Shown here piece by piece: positions 11,316 to 22,814 of a stretch of DNA of 64,000 nt. The notes under the pieces are model-generated. The model did not search any database. It had not been told where the DNA came from and saw only the letters and a program-made list of their open reading frames with translations. The position numbers were made by a program, and so were the translations under genes. Where the stretch lies: contig OX235272.1 in the NCBI GenBank assembly GCA_944472155.2, positions 15,794,354 through 15,858,353 of the forward strand, read 5' to 3'. Source of the stretch: Trichobilharzia szidati (lineage: Eukaryota > Platyhelminthes > Trematoda > Strigeidida > Schistosomatidae). How positions within the stretch are numbered: the first letter of the stretch is position 1; every line of letters begins with the position of its first letter.

Positions 11316-11789
11316 TACGGAGGTTTTGTAATATTAATAATAATTCTTGTCAAATCTGGTCTGCCATATCGTGTGTCACACAAGATGTTGCATTCATGAA
11401 TGGTATTGGCAGATAATGGTGGAAGGAAATTAATTAATTTTCTGGATTTTATCGATTTTATTCATAAAAGTATTTTAAAGATGAACTGATCTTCGTTTCT
11501 TTGAGAAAAACTTACGCAACAGGATGAAAACATGACCTTACACATGAATGAATTTCTTCTTTCTCCTTCCTCTTGTTTTCTCTCCCTTTATCATCATAGC
11601 AGGATAAAACTTAACCAAGTGAATTAAACTCCTCATTACATGAACAAATAAGGCAGTGTGTGTGTATCTCTCTTTTTACATTTATCACATTTTTATTCAC
11701 ATTTGGAGGACGTATTCTCAAGTAAGAAAGTGAATTACGAACTATTGATTTTCTGTCCAATAGGTAAATGAATTTAGCAAAAGTGATGT
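11316..11789. other. Spacer, no gene seen
   Basis: AT-rich with a pyrimidine-rich tract near 11545-11590. No retroelement or exon signature found. Confidence 0.4.
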
Positions 11790-12015
11790 CAACGGTTTTG
11801 TGTTTGGTTCGATCACAGATTGATATCAGTCAGAGGACCACTAAAAAACTAGAGAGTACCAGGCAACTACTTCTCAGCAGCTCGGGACTGTCCACCAGTA
11901 TGCCCCCCCCCCATGACACCACCAAGGATCAACTCATAGCTTTCAAGTTACAAGGCCAAGCTCGTTGAACATTCAGCCACTTGGTTCTCAATCCAATGGT
12001 CCATGAATTCTAACT
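11790..12015 (-). mobile_element. Diverged SINE1 copy, minus strand
   Basis: Tail, ribozyme zone and head are in the expected order but heavily mutated (C-run at 11902-11911, anticodon-arm region recognisable at 11955-11985). No intact hammerhead core. Confidence 0.55.
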
Positions 12016-12292
12016 TTGCGTGGAGGATTTCATCATGAGCTGACATCAGTTAGAGGACCACTGGAAAACCTGGGAGTACTGGACAGCTGTTTCGTACTAG
12101 TTCGGGACTCATCAGCAGTACGCACCCACCGGGATTCGAACCCAGGACCTTCTGGTTACAAGGCGAGCTCGTATACCATTCAGCCACTGGGACCCGATCC
12201 AATGGTCCTTGAATTCTAACTTCTGCCAATTCGTGACATAGCGCGACCATTTCGCAATATCTTCTTAGATGAGTTACTGCCTCATCTTAAAC
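12016..12292 (-). mobile_element. SINE1 (Smα-like) copy with near-canonical hammerhead
   Basis: Well-preserved minus-strand copy. It has the 3' tail (12016-12070), the hammerhead at 12076-12121, the tRNA-like head with B-box-like ggttcgaatccc and A-box-like tggctgaatggt (12122-12190), and a partial 5' module up to 12292. The anticodon-loop position reads ccttgtaacc, reminiscent of tRNA-Thr(UGU). It forms an inverted pair with the copy at 12293-12490. Confidence 0.8.
12076..12121 (-). ncRNA. Hammerhead ribozyme motif in SINE1
   Basis: Minus strand: stem I GTACTG, core CTGATGA, stem II GTCC…GTAC (one mismatched pair), GAAA, palindromic stem III ACAGCTGT, cleavage GTC, closing stem I CAGTAC. 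This is the only SINE1 copy in the window where I see the full core and both stems I and III intact. Confidence 0.75.
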
Positions 12293-12490
12293 CTGCCTTG
12301 TAACCAGAAGGTCCTGGGTTTGAATCCCGGTGGGTGCGTACTGCTGATGGGTCCCAAACTAGGACAAGGGAAACAGCTGCCCAGTAATCCCAGGTTTTCC
12401 AGTGGTTCTCTAACTGATGTCAACTCATGATGAAATCCTCCACGCAATCAAACAAAATCCCTACAAAACCAATACTTGAAAATTCTAACT
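12293..12490 (+). mobile_element. SINE1 copy, plus strand, inverted partner
   Basis: Starts inside the tRNA-like head (cttgtaaccagaaggtcctg), then the ribozyme region CTGATGG…GGACAAGGGAAAC, which has a 4-nt insertion before GAAA and a core G-for-A change, then the full tail to 12490. Confidence 0.75.
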
Positions 12491-12494
12491 TTGT

Positions 12495-12645
12495 TCAGTC
12501 ATGATTTTAACACAACTAATAGCCAATGTCGTCAACGGGTATCTATCCTTACACCTGATTTAGTCGACCTCGCTGGTCGCAACTTCTTGCTAGAATCCAA
12601 GGCAACTTCCTCCTCTAACCGATCAATCATAAGCAAGCATTAGAC
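12495..12645 (-). repeat. SINE1 5' module fragment, minus strand
   Basis: Minus-strand homolog of the SINE1 5' module (compare 17100-17190 and 31990-32150), without head or ribozyme. Confidence 0.5.
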
Positions 12646-12659
12646 TGAAAGAAGCTAGA

Positions 12660-12885
12660 ATTCATGGGCCAGTGTGGATTCCGGCCCAAGTGGCTAAATG
12701 GCCAAAGAGCTAGACCTCGGAACCCTGAGGTCCTGGGCTCGATCCCTGGAGGGATCATGGAGTTTACTGATGACGAGTCTCATACTGGGACGAAACAGTG
12801 CTGCGTTGTTTATAGTGGTTCTCTATACAATGTCAATCCATGACCAAGCTTGATTTAAACACCTACAAACTAACTCTTGAAAATA
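12660..12885 (+). mobile_element. SINE1 variant subfamily with a different tRNA-like head
   Basis: The head reads caagtggctaaatggcc … ggctcgatccc, with a different anticodon arm from the other copies. The ribozyme zone (12765-12810) keeps a strong 5-bp stem II (GTCTC/GGGAC) and GAAA, but the core is ATGACGA and stem I is lost. The tail ends aactaactcttgaaaat, as in the main family. Confidence 0.65.
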
Positions 12886-13124
12886 AGGGGTTTTGTTGAA
12901 TTTGGGGAAAGATGTAGAAGTTTAAGCCAGTTTTGATCAATGTATTAACCAGCCAGCAAACACATTTAAGCAGGAAGTTAACATTTACCGCACACAAGAA
13001 TAAAGATCACTTTGTTCAAGTCATAAGGTTGAAGATGTGACGTTTAACCAAAGGCTCTCACCTATGAAATGCTCAAGACAAATATTTTGAAGATAAAATA
13101 ATATATTAAAGTGACTCTTTGATG

Positions 13125-14383
13125 CTTGTGTATCAGTTGACTGACGTATTCAATACCTTTGAACGTGTATCCACATGCCATTCTTCTGGGTTATACATTT
13201 ACAACTGTAACATAATTTGGAATCTTTTCTACGTAATTACTATCCGTGCGGCACCCCAAATATTCATCAACCTCATTCAACAGCTGTACGACAACGGAAC
13301 ATGTCAAGTGATCCACAACGGAAAACTCAGCGAGGCGTTTACAGTAAACACAGGAGTCAGACAAGGGTGCTTATTATCACCAATGATATTCCTCATTGTG
13401 GTGGATTGGATTTTGCGTCAGAGAGTGGGAAACGTGAAGGCAAAGATATCCTGCACCGACATGAAGAACCTAGAACACCTGGATTTCGCGCGTGGATGAT
13501 TTATGTTTGATGTCACACAAAATCGAAGACTTACAAGCGAAAACTGACAAACTGGTCGAAGAAGCAGCCAGAGAAGACAGGACTCCAGGTGAACATAGAC
13601 AAGACGGAGGTTATGAAAATAACCAACCAACAACAACAATAGCAGCAGCAACATCCAGCGCCAATCACCACCGACGGGAGGAATTTGAAACAGGTTACTT
13701 CATTCACTTATCTAGGCAACCAGCAGTCTCAACTACACGAGGAACGGACGGACGAGGATTTCAAATGGAGAATCGGGAAGGCGAGAAACACATTCATCAA
13801 CCTGAAAACAATCTGGAAATCTTCGTCACTCAACCAAGCCAGCATCAACAACAAAATTCGGATTTTCAATACAAACGTCAGTCAAGTCAGTCAGTCAGTT
13901 CTTCTATACGGATGGATCAGAAACTTAGCAGCGGGTGACAAAGAATGAGTATTTCCAACAGCCTGTTGCAGATATTTGTCAACAAATAACTGTCTTCGCT
14001 GGCTCTATACTGAAGATCAGATGGCCGCCGGAAAGAACAAGAACCAACAAGAAACAAACAAACTATGGGAAGAAACAAAACAAGAACCAATCGCCAACAA
14101 ATATGCAGGAGAAAGTGGAGATGGATTGAACACTCACTCGCTGAGGAGGCCACTGGCTGGGTGACATCGCGCGTCAGGCCATAGCTCGAGTGGAACCCGA
14201 AAGGGAAGCGGCGAGTGGGACGTCAGTGCAAGGGTGACATGGAGGAGATCGAATGAAGAGGATTTGAAACAGTATGGACTAACAGGAATGCAGATGAAAA
14301 GTACTGCAGAAGTCGTAGGCAAGTGGAGACGTGTAGTTGAAGCCCTATATTCCACTAGGAACTTAAGGGAACAATAATAATAT
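13125..14383 (+). mobile_element. RTE/SR2-like LINE copy (subfamily B), plus strand
   Basis: The longest subfamily B copy. It starts around RT motif A (VFNTFERVS), continues FINLIQQLYDN and TGVRQGCLLSPMIFLIVVDW (motif B), then a damaged catalytic box (LDFARG), the EEAAREDRT and TEVMKI region, and the C-terminal LLYG and WIEH-SLRRP blocks. Several frameshifts. It ends at cactaggaacttaagggaac plus an ATA-rich tail. No endonuclease domain, so 5'-truncated. Confidence 0.8.
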
Positions 14384-14574
14384 AACAATAAATTTAATTG
14401 TCTTGCAGACAGTGTCTCCGCTAGATATTATCTTCTTCTAAAGAAGCCTTTATTTTCAATATTTTTAAATGTTGGCTTTATAGTGATCTGATTAATATTG
14501 TGCCAATGATTCTGCTACGAAGCGACATCTATCTTCTGATGAACCAGTCAGAACCAGGCAGCAAGCATGTGATA

Positions 14575-14897
14575 GCTGTTCAGCAATACTGCTGAAGAAT
14601 CCCAAACTAGGTTTTCCAGTGGCTCTCTAACTGATGTCAGCTAATGATGAAATCCTCCAACCAACCAAACAAACAAAATCCTTACAAAACCTACAATACT
14701 TGAAGATAGCTGTTCCGTCATAATTTTCGAATTGTGGGGCTATGGATACCTACTGCTAGGGAGTCACTAACTTTTAAGTCATTTCCCGATTGTTTCATTA
14801 TATTCGGCTGGATAACCATTGAAAGACCAATTGGGAGTGCTGGACAGTAGTCTCGTCAGCCTAGTTTGGGACTTTTCATAGGCACATACCCACCCAA
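14575..14897. repeat. Two SINE1 scraps in opposite orientation
   Basis: 14575-14705 is plus: core CTGAAGA intact, but the segment GGACGAAACAGCTGTCC is deleted between aaactagg and ttttcc. 14800-14897 is minus, degenerate, ending at the next RTE tail. Confidence 0.55.
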
Positions 14898-15812
14898 TTA
14901 TTATTATTATTGTATCCTTTAATTCCTAGAGGAACAAAGGGATTCAGTCATGTGTTTCCATTCCGTTCGTTTCTCTGCCAGAGTCTTCACCTGGCTCCAA
15001 GTCTGCCCACACACCTTCATCTCCTCTTCACATCAGCTCCAAGCCACACACCTTCGCACTGACAAACAACTCGCCGCTTCCAATAGAGTCGGGTTCCACT
15101 CGAGCAATGGCTTGTCCAGTGATGTCACTCACTTGATGGTTTGTTTCCTCAGAGTATGGCCAGCCAGCCAATCCATCTCCATTTCTTCCTGCCTGCCTAT
15201 TTGTTTCACAATCGGTTCCTGCTGGGTTGGTTCGCTCATTGCCAGAGATCCCTCTCTGTTGCTGTTCTTTTCTGGCCGGCCATCTGATCTTGAGTGGTAT
15301 TGAGCGAAGACAACTAGCTGTTGATGAAGGTGTGTAGTTTGTTTGAGATGCTGTTTATGACGCGCAGTGCATGTCTCTGATCCATCCGTATAGTAAGTAG
15401 CACTGACTGACTTCACATTGGAGTTGAAAATCCGGATCTTATCTTCGTTTCGATTCTGATTGCTGATGACCTCCACACAGACTTGAGAGTATTGGAAGCT
15501 TGTCTTGCTTTTCCGGTTGTTGCTTTGATATCCTCATCAGTTCCGCTGGCCTGTAGTTGAAACGATGCTTCCTAGGTCGGTTGGTGAAAGAGGTTGTTTC
15601 TCTCAGGTTCCTTCCATTTGTGCTGATCGTTGTCTGTTGTTGTTGTTCTTGTCCAGGAATCTTCATCACATCTGTTTCCTCTATGTTCACCTGAAGTCCT
15701 ATCTTCTCTGGATGCTTCTTCTCTCAATTTGTTGCTTTTCGCTCGCATATCTTCCAGTTTGTGGGAAATCAGACACAAATGTATCATCGGCGAATTCCAG
15801 ATCCTCCACCCA
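14898..15812 (-). mobile_element. RTE/SR2-like LINE copy (subfamily A), minus strand
   Basis: Reads from 15812 (EFADDTFVSDFPQTGRYASE-like remnants after the RT box) to an ATT microsatellite at 14898-14912. Broken frames at 15690-15439 and 15476-15129 keep NGRNLRETTSFT, LLYGSETCTARH and GRQEEMEMDWLAGHTLRKQT. The RT core itself is absent. Confidence 0.75.
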
Positions 15813-15940
15813 CACAAACTAGGACGAAACAGCCATCCAGGTACTCTCCCAGGTTTTCCAGTGGCTCTCTAACAGATGTCAGCCCGTGATTAATCCTATA
15901 AAAACAAATAAAATCCCTGCAAACCAATACTTGATAATAT
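15813..15940 (+). repeat. SINE1 3' part, plus strand
   Basis: Begins at actaggacgaaacag inside the ribozyme and continues through the tail (tctctaacagatgtcagc … ccaatacttga). 5'-truncated. Confidence 0.65.
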
Positions 15941-16829
15941 GTGTATACACGCATTCATCAGAATCGCTAATATTTCCAGTCAGATAAACGCATCCGCTTG
16001 TGTTGTTTTTCATGTTGTTGTTTTTTTCAACACTAGTGTTATTTTGTTTTCTTCCTGTTCTTCTTCTTTAGCTAACAAAATTGTTCATTGTCTTTATCAG
16101 TAGTAGTAGTGGTGATTAGTCGGATGGAAAGTTGAACAGGCCAACTAATATTTATAGCTTCCTACTGAGCTTAGGCGTAATTTTACGCCTAATAAACCTT
16201 TCTAGAACACTCACTGTTTTTTAGTCTTTCCTCTCTCTATAGAATAGGTTTGTGTGTTTATTAACCTTAATTCTTATTCTAACTGACCTTTCGTGTGTGT
16301 TTGTGTGTGTGTGAGTGATTGACAAAAGGAGATAACGTGTAAATGTTAATTTATGAATGCTAATCACCTATGTGCGTTCAATCGTGTGCGCAAGCGTTAC
16401 TGCGTGTTTTTATCTGAATAAGTAGGTATTTTTCCGCTTGACTGTTTCACATTTACAATAGATTTCAAAAGGAATTCAATACAAGTTGATTTCGTCTACT
16501 TATTATTACCCTAATAATTTTACGATAAGTAGGCTGATTGACATTGGAAATTATGACTCTTGTATAGGTTATTATTATTATTATTATTTATTGATATGGT
16601 CAATCCTTTTGGCTGATAGATTGGTTTGAATTTTCTATTTGTTTATTTTTTTATTTATTAGGAGGAGATAAGCTGTGTGTACACTCATTAAATCATTGTT
16701 GTGCTTGCGTCCTTTCTTTCTCTATGTGACTTTGTGACAGAGTGAATGTTGAAGATAACGAAGATAACGAAAGCAATGGTTGTGATTATCTGCCGAATCC
16801 TATGATGATATATATTCTTATTTTTTTAC
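15941..16829. other. Apparently unique AT-rich DNA, no gene seen
   Basis: Contains T-runs, a GTGTGT microsatellite near 16293-16312 and ATT repeats near 16570. No element or exon recognised; it may be host intron or intergenic sequence. Confidence 0.45.
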
Positions 16830-17200
16830 GATCACGGATCACGGATTGATATCAGTTAGAGAACCATTGAAAACGAGGGAGTACTGGACAGCTGCTATTT
16901 CATCCTAGTTTGGGAGTACGCACCCACCAACATGCTCCGAACCCAGGACCTTCCAGTTACAAGGCAAGCAAGCTCGTATACCATTCAGCCACTGGGACCC
17001 GATTCAGTGGACAGCTCATGAATTCTGACATCCCCCTTTTCGTGATTTAGCGCAACCCCAACCAATATCGTCGATAAGACATCCATCTTCACACCTGACA
17101 TCCGGATGGACCTCACTGGTCACGACTTCTCACCAGAACTTCAGGAAACTCCATCCTGTAGCAAGTCACTAGCAAGCATCAGATTAATTTTCTATAGTTT
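16830..17200 (-). mobile_element. SINE1 near-full-length, minus strand
   Basis: Tail (16830-16880), ribozyme zone (16885-16925, core lost, gctatttcatcctagtttggg), tRNA-like head (16925-17000) and full 5' module to about 17190 (caagcatcag on plus). Paired head-to-head with the next copy. Confidence 0.65.
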
Positions 17201-17204
17201 GGTT

Positions 17205-17520
17205 TGTAAGGGAGATGTCACGTGTAAGGATCGATGTCCGACCGACGACAGTGGTTGGGTTAGCGCTAAATCACGAATTAGTAGAAGTTAGAATTCATGG
17301 GCTGACCATTGAATCGGGTCCCAGTGGCTGGATGGTATTAATGCTTGCTTTGTAACTGGAAGGTCCTGGGCTGGAATCTCAGTGGGTGCGTACTGTCGAT
17401 GATTCCCAAACTAGGATGAAACAGCAGCTGTCCAGTACTCCTTGGTTTTCAATGGTTCTCTAACTGATATCAGTCCGTGATCAACTCGTTGAAACATAAC
17501 TAACCCTCACAAACCAAACT
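17205..17520 (+). mobile_element. SINE1 copy, plus strand
   Basis: Part of the 5' module, tRNA-like head (tggctggatggtatt … gggctggaatctc), and a ribozyme zone with stem I GTACTG/CAGTAC intact but core TCGATGA and an extra CAG in stem III. Ends in the tail near 17520. Confidence 0.65.
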
Positions 17521-17840
17521 ACAGAAAACATATTTATATACTACTGATTGGTTGATGTGAGTAGTTATATATATAGCTCATGTCAACCATCAATGTTTGC
17601 AAGCCTAATAGAAGCGACCTAAAAACTGGATAGTGGCTTTGTTGATTTGGGAGTGGAGTTCATCAGAAGTAGTGCATCCGCGTCAAGTCAAGCTGACAGC
17701 TATGTAGAATTTAGATGGTTTGAATTGATTTGATTCTCAGAAGTGAGTTAAACCTGACAGATGTCTGAGGAGCACGACCCCAAGTGAGAGAAACGACTGT
17801 CTGGTATTTAAGTACGTTCGACCAGACTGGCAAATACTAC
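17521..17840. other. Spacer, no gene seen
   Basis: No exon or element signature recognised between the SINE1 pair and the PLE1 element. Confidence 0.4.
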
Positions 17841-18858
17841 TTCCATATTAGTTTGTTTATTAGATATATCACACAGTGAGTGAAACAGTATTATTAACTG
17901 GATGATGAGGTTTCGAACAAAATTTATTGTTCATAATCATATCAATTGTGATCACACGACTTCGAAACTTGAGTTTTATAGTTTTCTTTGTCCTCTCTTA
18001 TTTGTCGTAGGAGTAGTAGAATTTTCAATAAAGATAGGATTGGTGAAATGTTTAAATGACACAGCACAAAAACTAAGTAGTACCAAAGAAAATCTAAAAC
18101 AGGAACTGATACACATAAAAGAAGCCTAGAAACTTAATAATTGCCCAGATAAATTAGTCAGGAAATACGTAAGGAAATGTAAAAATAAAATAAATAATGA
18201 TAGTAGCGATAGTGATAATAATAATAGTGGTAATAATAATATTCATGATGACACCAATAATAAGGAATCTAAATCATCAGTAGTAATTACCTACAAGGAA
18301 GGAACCTCGGAAACCTTACGCAGAATTCTTAACAAGGCAGGAATAAAGGTGGCTGGCATTCAAACCCACAAAGTCAACTAGGAACAAGCTTTGTCGATTA
18401 AAGGATAAATCCTGTAGAGCCTTTAAAACAAAACAATTAAGTTTATCTAATATCCTGCCTGCAATGATTGTCAGGTCAAATGCATAGGTCAAACTAGTAG
18501 AACAGGGGCAGTCAGACTAGCTGAACATAAAAACTTAGCAAGATCTAGATTGGTTGACCCGATTAAGATAAGAAATCCAGAGAATAGTTCAGCTTGATAA
18601 CAGAAACTTTGTTTATGGAATCAACTGCAAATACATGTAATAGGAATGATTCACCACCTGTCCCCGATATCTGGAAAATTCTACTACCCAAACGACAAAT
18701 AGGAGAGAACAAAGAAAACTATAAAACTCAAGTTTCGAAGTCGTGTGATTATAATTGATGATATGATTATGAACAATAAATTTTTTTCGAAACTGTGTCA
18801 GCCAGTAAACAATACTGTTTCACTGTGTGATATATCTAATAAACTAACTAATATGGAA
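17841..18858 (+). mobile_element. PLE1 fragment bounded by ~186-bp inverted termini
   Basis: 17841-18026 (minus-oriented) and 18673-18858 (plus) are inverted copies of the PLE1 3' end, each with a hammerhead-like block. Between them lies a 5'-truncated coding remnant: GLVKCLNDTAQKLSSTKENL (RT thumb), EGTSETLRRILNKAGIKVAG, then CNDCQVKCIGQTSRTGAVRL (GIY-YIG core, with CIG for YIG). In-frame stops after 18126 and 18380 and missing RT motifs make it dead. Inverted termini are known in Penelope-type elements. Confidence 0.7.
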
Positions 18859-19394
18859 TTACTTACTACCACAGTGTCCATGTTTTACACATATATTGGC
18901 AAGCACTGCTACTTGATGTGAGTGATATCCATTTACTCAAGTCAATGAATCAGTAGTATATAGCTGTGTGCATCATTTTGCCAGCTGTGGCATCAAGATG
19001 ATCATTTATTGTCGTCTGAAAAGTTTTGGTTCCCAAACGAAACTGTGGCGAAAATTCAAATAAAACTTTGCAAACTATGAGTGGTAAATGGACTTGTGAA
19101 TTGCAAACTCGATTATTCGTTTACGTAATTTTTTGTATGTACGGTTGGTTGAGTTTCGTTAGACCAAAATGCTTGGTCTGTATGGACATTTTGTGCCAAA
19201 ATAGTATAATTTGATTGATGATGACAAACAGTGGATTACAGGATACATGTTTGGCGCCGTTTTCGCGTCTTGTTCGTTGGATAGTACCGAGATCCCCACT
19301 GAATGACGGTATTCCCACTGAGACCGGAAGCCAGCATGCATCCTTTCATTCCATTATGGGTAAATTTTGTTTTGATAAAGTCTCACAGTGTTAT
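18859..19394. other. Spacer between two PLE1 copies
   Basis: Short frames on both strands at 19026-19341 are mutually exclusive and without motifs. No gene claimed. Confidence 0.4.
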
Positions 19395-20665
19395 ACAGTA
19401 ATGTTTACTGATGACGTTTCGAGCACAATTTATTGCTCATAATCATATCAAGTTAATCACACAACTTCCTAAATTCATTTATATAGTTCCGTTGTTTTTC
19501 ACTTGATTTTCACTTGATTTGATTGGTAGTAAGCATTTTCCATATTTCGGGTATAAGTGATGAATCATTCCTATTGCATGTGTTGGGTGTAGATTCGATG
19601 AACAAGGATTCAGTAATCAACCTCTCTCTCCACCTACCTAGATTACTTTTCAGAATTTTAGCCCTCTCCCACCATGCTATTGTGTGGTTGTGTGTTAATG
19701 CGTGCATTGCAATTGCTGAGCTTTTTTCTAAATTACTTATCTTCTCTGGGTCAACCATTCTTACCTTAGCTAAATTCTTATGTTCTGACAATCTGACTAC
19801 CCCTGACCTACTAGTTTGACCTATGTAGTTGACTTAACTCACAATCATTGCAAGGTATTTTGTAAATTATATTATTTTGTCTAATTGGGTCCACTGGGTC
19901 CTTTAACCTACAGAGCTTGTCCTACCTGAATGAGTTTCTGGTTTAAATGCCACCCTAATTCCTGCTTTATTTAGAATCCTACGTAGGGTCTCAGATGTCC
20001 CCTCTTTATATGGTATAACAGTGGATGACTTATATTCTCTCTTATTTATGTTATTACTACTAGTTACACAATTCTTTTTACTTTTCTTTTGGCGTTTTTC
20101 AATCTTCCTAATGAATTTCAAAGGAAAGTTATTTAACACCGACGTCTCTTCTATCTGTTTTATTTCATCATTTAGGTTTTTTTGTGCTACTTAGTGTCAT
20201 TGCTCGGTTTGTTAAACACCTAACTAAGCCTGCCTTAACAGTTAAAGGATGAGATGAATTAAATTCTTAATATCTATTAGAATGCGTTGGTTTTCTATAA
20301 ACACTAGTGTGTAGTTTGCCTTCTTCTATTCGTTTTATTTTACAATCTAACATCACAGCTAATTCTCCTTGTTCATTTTCGGCTTCAAATGTGAATTTTA
20401 TTCATTCTGCTAGTGAGTTTATATGTGTCAAGAAACCAGAGATATGTTCTGTTTTTAACACTGTGAAAGTGTCATCCACATATCTCCACCATATTTTTGG
20501 AGTAGGATTAAACGTATTAAGAGCCATATTTTCCCAGCTATCCATAAATATATCTACTACGATAGGGGATATTGGTGATCCCATTGCTACACCTTCAGTT
20601 TGTCTATATATTTTGCCTTGGAATTTAAAGATAGTGGATGTGAGGCATCGTTTCATATTCAAAAT
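19395..20665 (-). mobile_element. PLE1 copy, minus strand, RT motifs B/C to 3' end
   Basis: Minus-strand frames in order: TEGVAMGSPISPIVVDIF with WWRYVDDTFTVL (RT catalytic YVDD, 20662-20402), then LKFIRKIEKRQKK and EGTSETLRRILNKAGIRVAF (20139-19903), then SEHKNLAKVRMVDPEKISNL and the GIY-YIG remainder (19791-19510). The YIG-core segment near 19830 is frameshifted (CNDCE-SQLHRSN). It ends in the PLE1 terminal block at 19395-19455. Very similar to the copy at 60617-62575. Confidence 0.8.
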
Positions 20666-21424
20666 GGCATATTAGAGATGTGAACTGAGGTTTGCCACAA
20701 GTAGGAGTTGTGGTCAAATCAAAGAGAATCATCAATGCACAAAGTTTGCGACTGTTAGTTTGAACCATGCAGGTAGAGAAAGCAAGAACTGATGGCTAAA
20801 TACTGTTAGTGACATTGTTCACAATAATTCTTAGTGGTGCGGATAATACTCACGCTTTATAAACACCTATATCCACCAATTTCTCATTATATTCTCCACA
20901 CATTTATTAATTTTGTAGTATATTTCTGTTCATTATAGTTGAATTTAGTGGTTTTGCTCAACCTCTGTGTACTGTATGGGGTATTGTGACTTGAACAGCT
21001 GCACTTTTTTGTGAAAAGTTCAACAGTGAAAACAAAATCAATCAGTCAGATCATTCACCAAGTTTTCGTTGGTGTTAAGTTTCACTATTTGGCTTTTGCA
21101 AGCAGACTTTCAGGTCCAAGAAGGTGTCCGAGAAGTTTGATGGCCTTGGAAGGGTTGGATTATTCACTAATAATCGCTCCACTCACACATTTTTCCCAGG
21201 TGTAAACATTCAGCTTGCGCTTCTAATGTACTTAGTACTGTCTTACTGATATATTGAAAATCCCATGTGTATACTCATTCTTTATCATGTTTCTACTGAG
21301 CAAGGTAAACGCTTGAAAGTAAGGAAGAGTCCCCTGTTCACGAATATACTAATTCTCAGAATTTTTAAAGTATAGGGAGATAAATTTTAGCTCCGAAAAT
21401 CAGCAAGCTGTCAGAATAAGCAGC
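20666..21424. other. No gene seen
   Basis: The junction at 20665 is sharp, where PLE1 homology ends. The following sequence shows no recognised element; a short frame at 21011-21205 has no supporting features. Confidence 0.4.
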
Positions 21425-22102
21425 GAAGGCAGGACTTCACGTGAACAAGACAGAGGGGATGAAGACACCTAACCAAACAACGCAAGTATCGATCACTATC
21501 AATGGAAGAAATGCAAAGGAAGTTACCTCTTTTACTAATCTGAACAGCATAGGTGTCACGGAAGAAAATGTCAAAGACAGATAAGAATGGAAAGGCAAGA
21601 TAGAGCTTGATTACTCTGAAATCAGACTGGCGGCCTGATGCACTCAGGACAGAGACAGCAAACTTAGAATTCTCAACACTAAAAAAAGAAAATCAATTCT
21701 ACAATTTGGGTTCAGAAGTCTGAAGAGAATAATCGATGGCATTTCCAACAGAATACTGATGATCAAATGGCTAGGTGGAAAGGTTAAGCAACAAGGAACT
21801 CTAGTAACGAAGTGATACATAGTCTATCACCTAAGAAACATATAGAAAGAAATTAAGGTGGATTGGACATACTTTTAGGAGACTATTGAATGAAATCGTG
21901 TTCCATGGCATCGAATGGAGCTAGAGTGGGAAAATACGAGTGCAAGCAACGTCGAAGGTTGACATGGAGGAGATGAAAGTTTGTGGACAGGCATGGAGCC
22001 AGCTAAACAGGACTGAGAGGACTGCCACAGTGGAATATAATAAATGTGTTGCTGAGGACCTATTTTTTACTCGGAACCCAAGGGAATAACAATAATAATC
22101 AT
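21425..22102 (+). mobile_element. Diverged RTE-like LINE 3' fragment
   Basis: Plus strand, badly decayed: GLHVNKTEGMKT-like, VSITINGRNAKEVTSFTNLN, LLQFGFRS, IKWLGGK, and a final segment with GPIFYSEPKGI-like coding. It ends cggaacccaagggaataac plus (AATA)n, the standard RTE tail. Confidence 0.6.
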
Positions 22103-22234
22103 ATGTAACCCAAGTGGATATTTCTGGTGTGGTTGTGTCCTTTGACATGAGTAGGATTCAGTGTCCTTCTAGACAACATATTCAGTACTTACTTCAATAT
22201 CCTTCAAGATAAACATCATTTAGAAGATCAGTTG

Positions 22235-22454
22235 GTATAGCGGTTAGGACGCTGGCCGACCATGCACATGGTCCGGGGTTCGGTCCCCGGCCGACGCACT
22301 CCTTTACCTCGCTGAGCCAGAAATAATGCTGGTTAAGAGGAAAGGTTGGGCATGAAGCTGGCAACCCCATCCTGTAAAATAAACACTGCTACAGAAACTT
22401 GAAGTAACTAGCTTGAAGCCCTATGTTCCACGGGGGAACGTGAAGAAAAAAAAC
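22235..22454 (+). mobile_element. SINE3 (tRNA-headed) with target-site duplication
   Basis: The head 22235-22300 has A-box-like tatagcggttagg and B-box-like ggttcggtccc. The body runs to an A-rich tail (gaagaaaaaaaac). An 11-bp direct repeat, aagatcagttg, flanks it exactly (22224-22234 and 22455-22465), the signature of LINE-assisted insertion. A second copy is at 44827-45062. No hammerhead seen. Confidence 0.85.
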
Positions 22455-22814
22455 AAGATCAGTTGTATCAACTAAGTTGAGAACTACACTAAACCAACTA
22501 GATATCTCCTTAGACTTCCAGTCCAGTTGTCAGAAGACACGACATACATCTCTTCAAATCAATATGCGTAGAAAACTAGAGACCCCAGTTTGACTAGGTA
22601 AAAATATGAAAACTTCAAACGACGGAAATACTAAAGATGCTAGAGAATTTTGCGAAGTTTAGTAATCAGGTGATATTTTCACTCAACAGACTCAATGACA
22701 TTCATCAAATCTGTGACACAAGGATAATGAAACCTCTGAAGTTACATGAATAATAGCCCAGGCCCTCGAGAAAGACATCGCATCGCATCGTTTATAGTGA
22801 GTTACAAAAACAAC

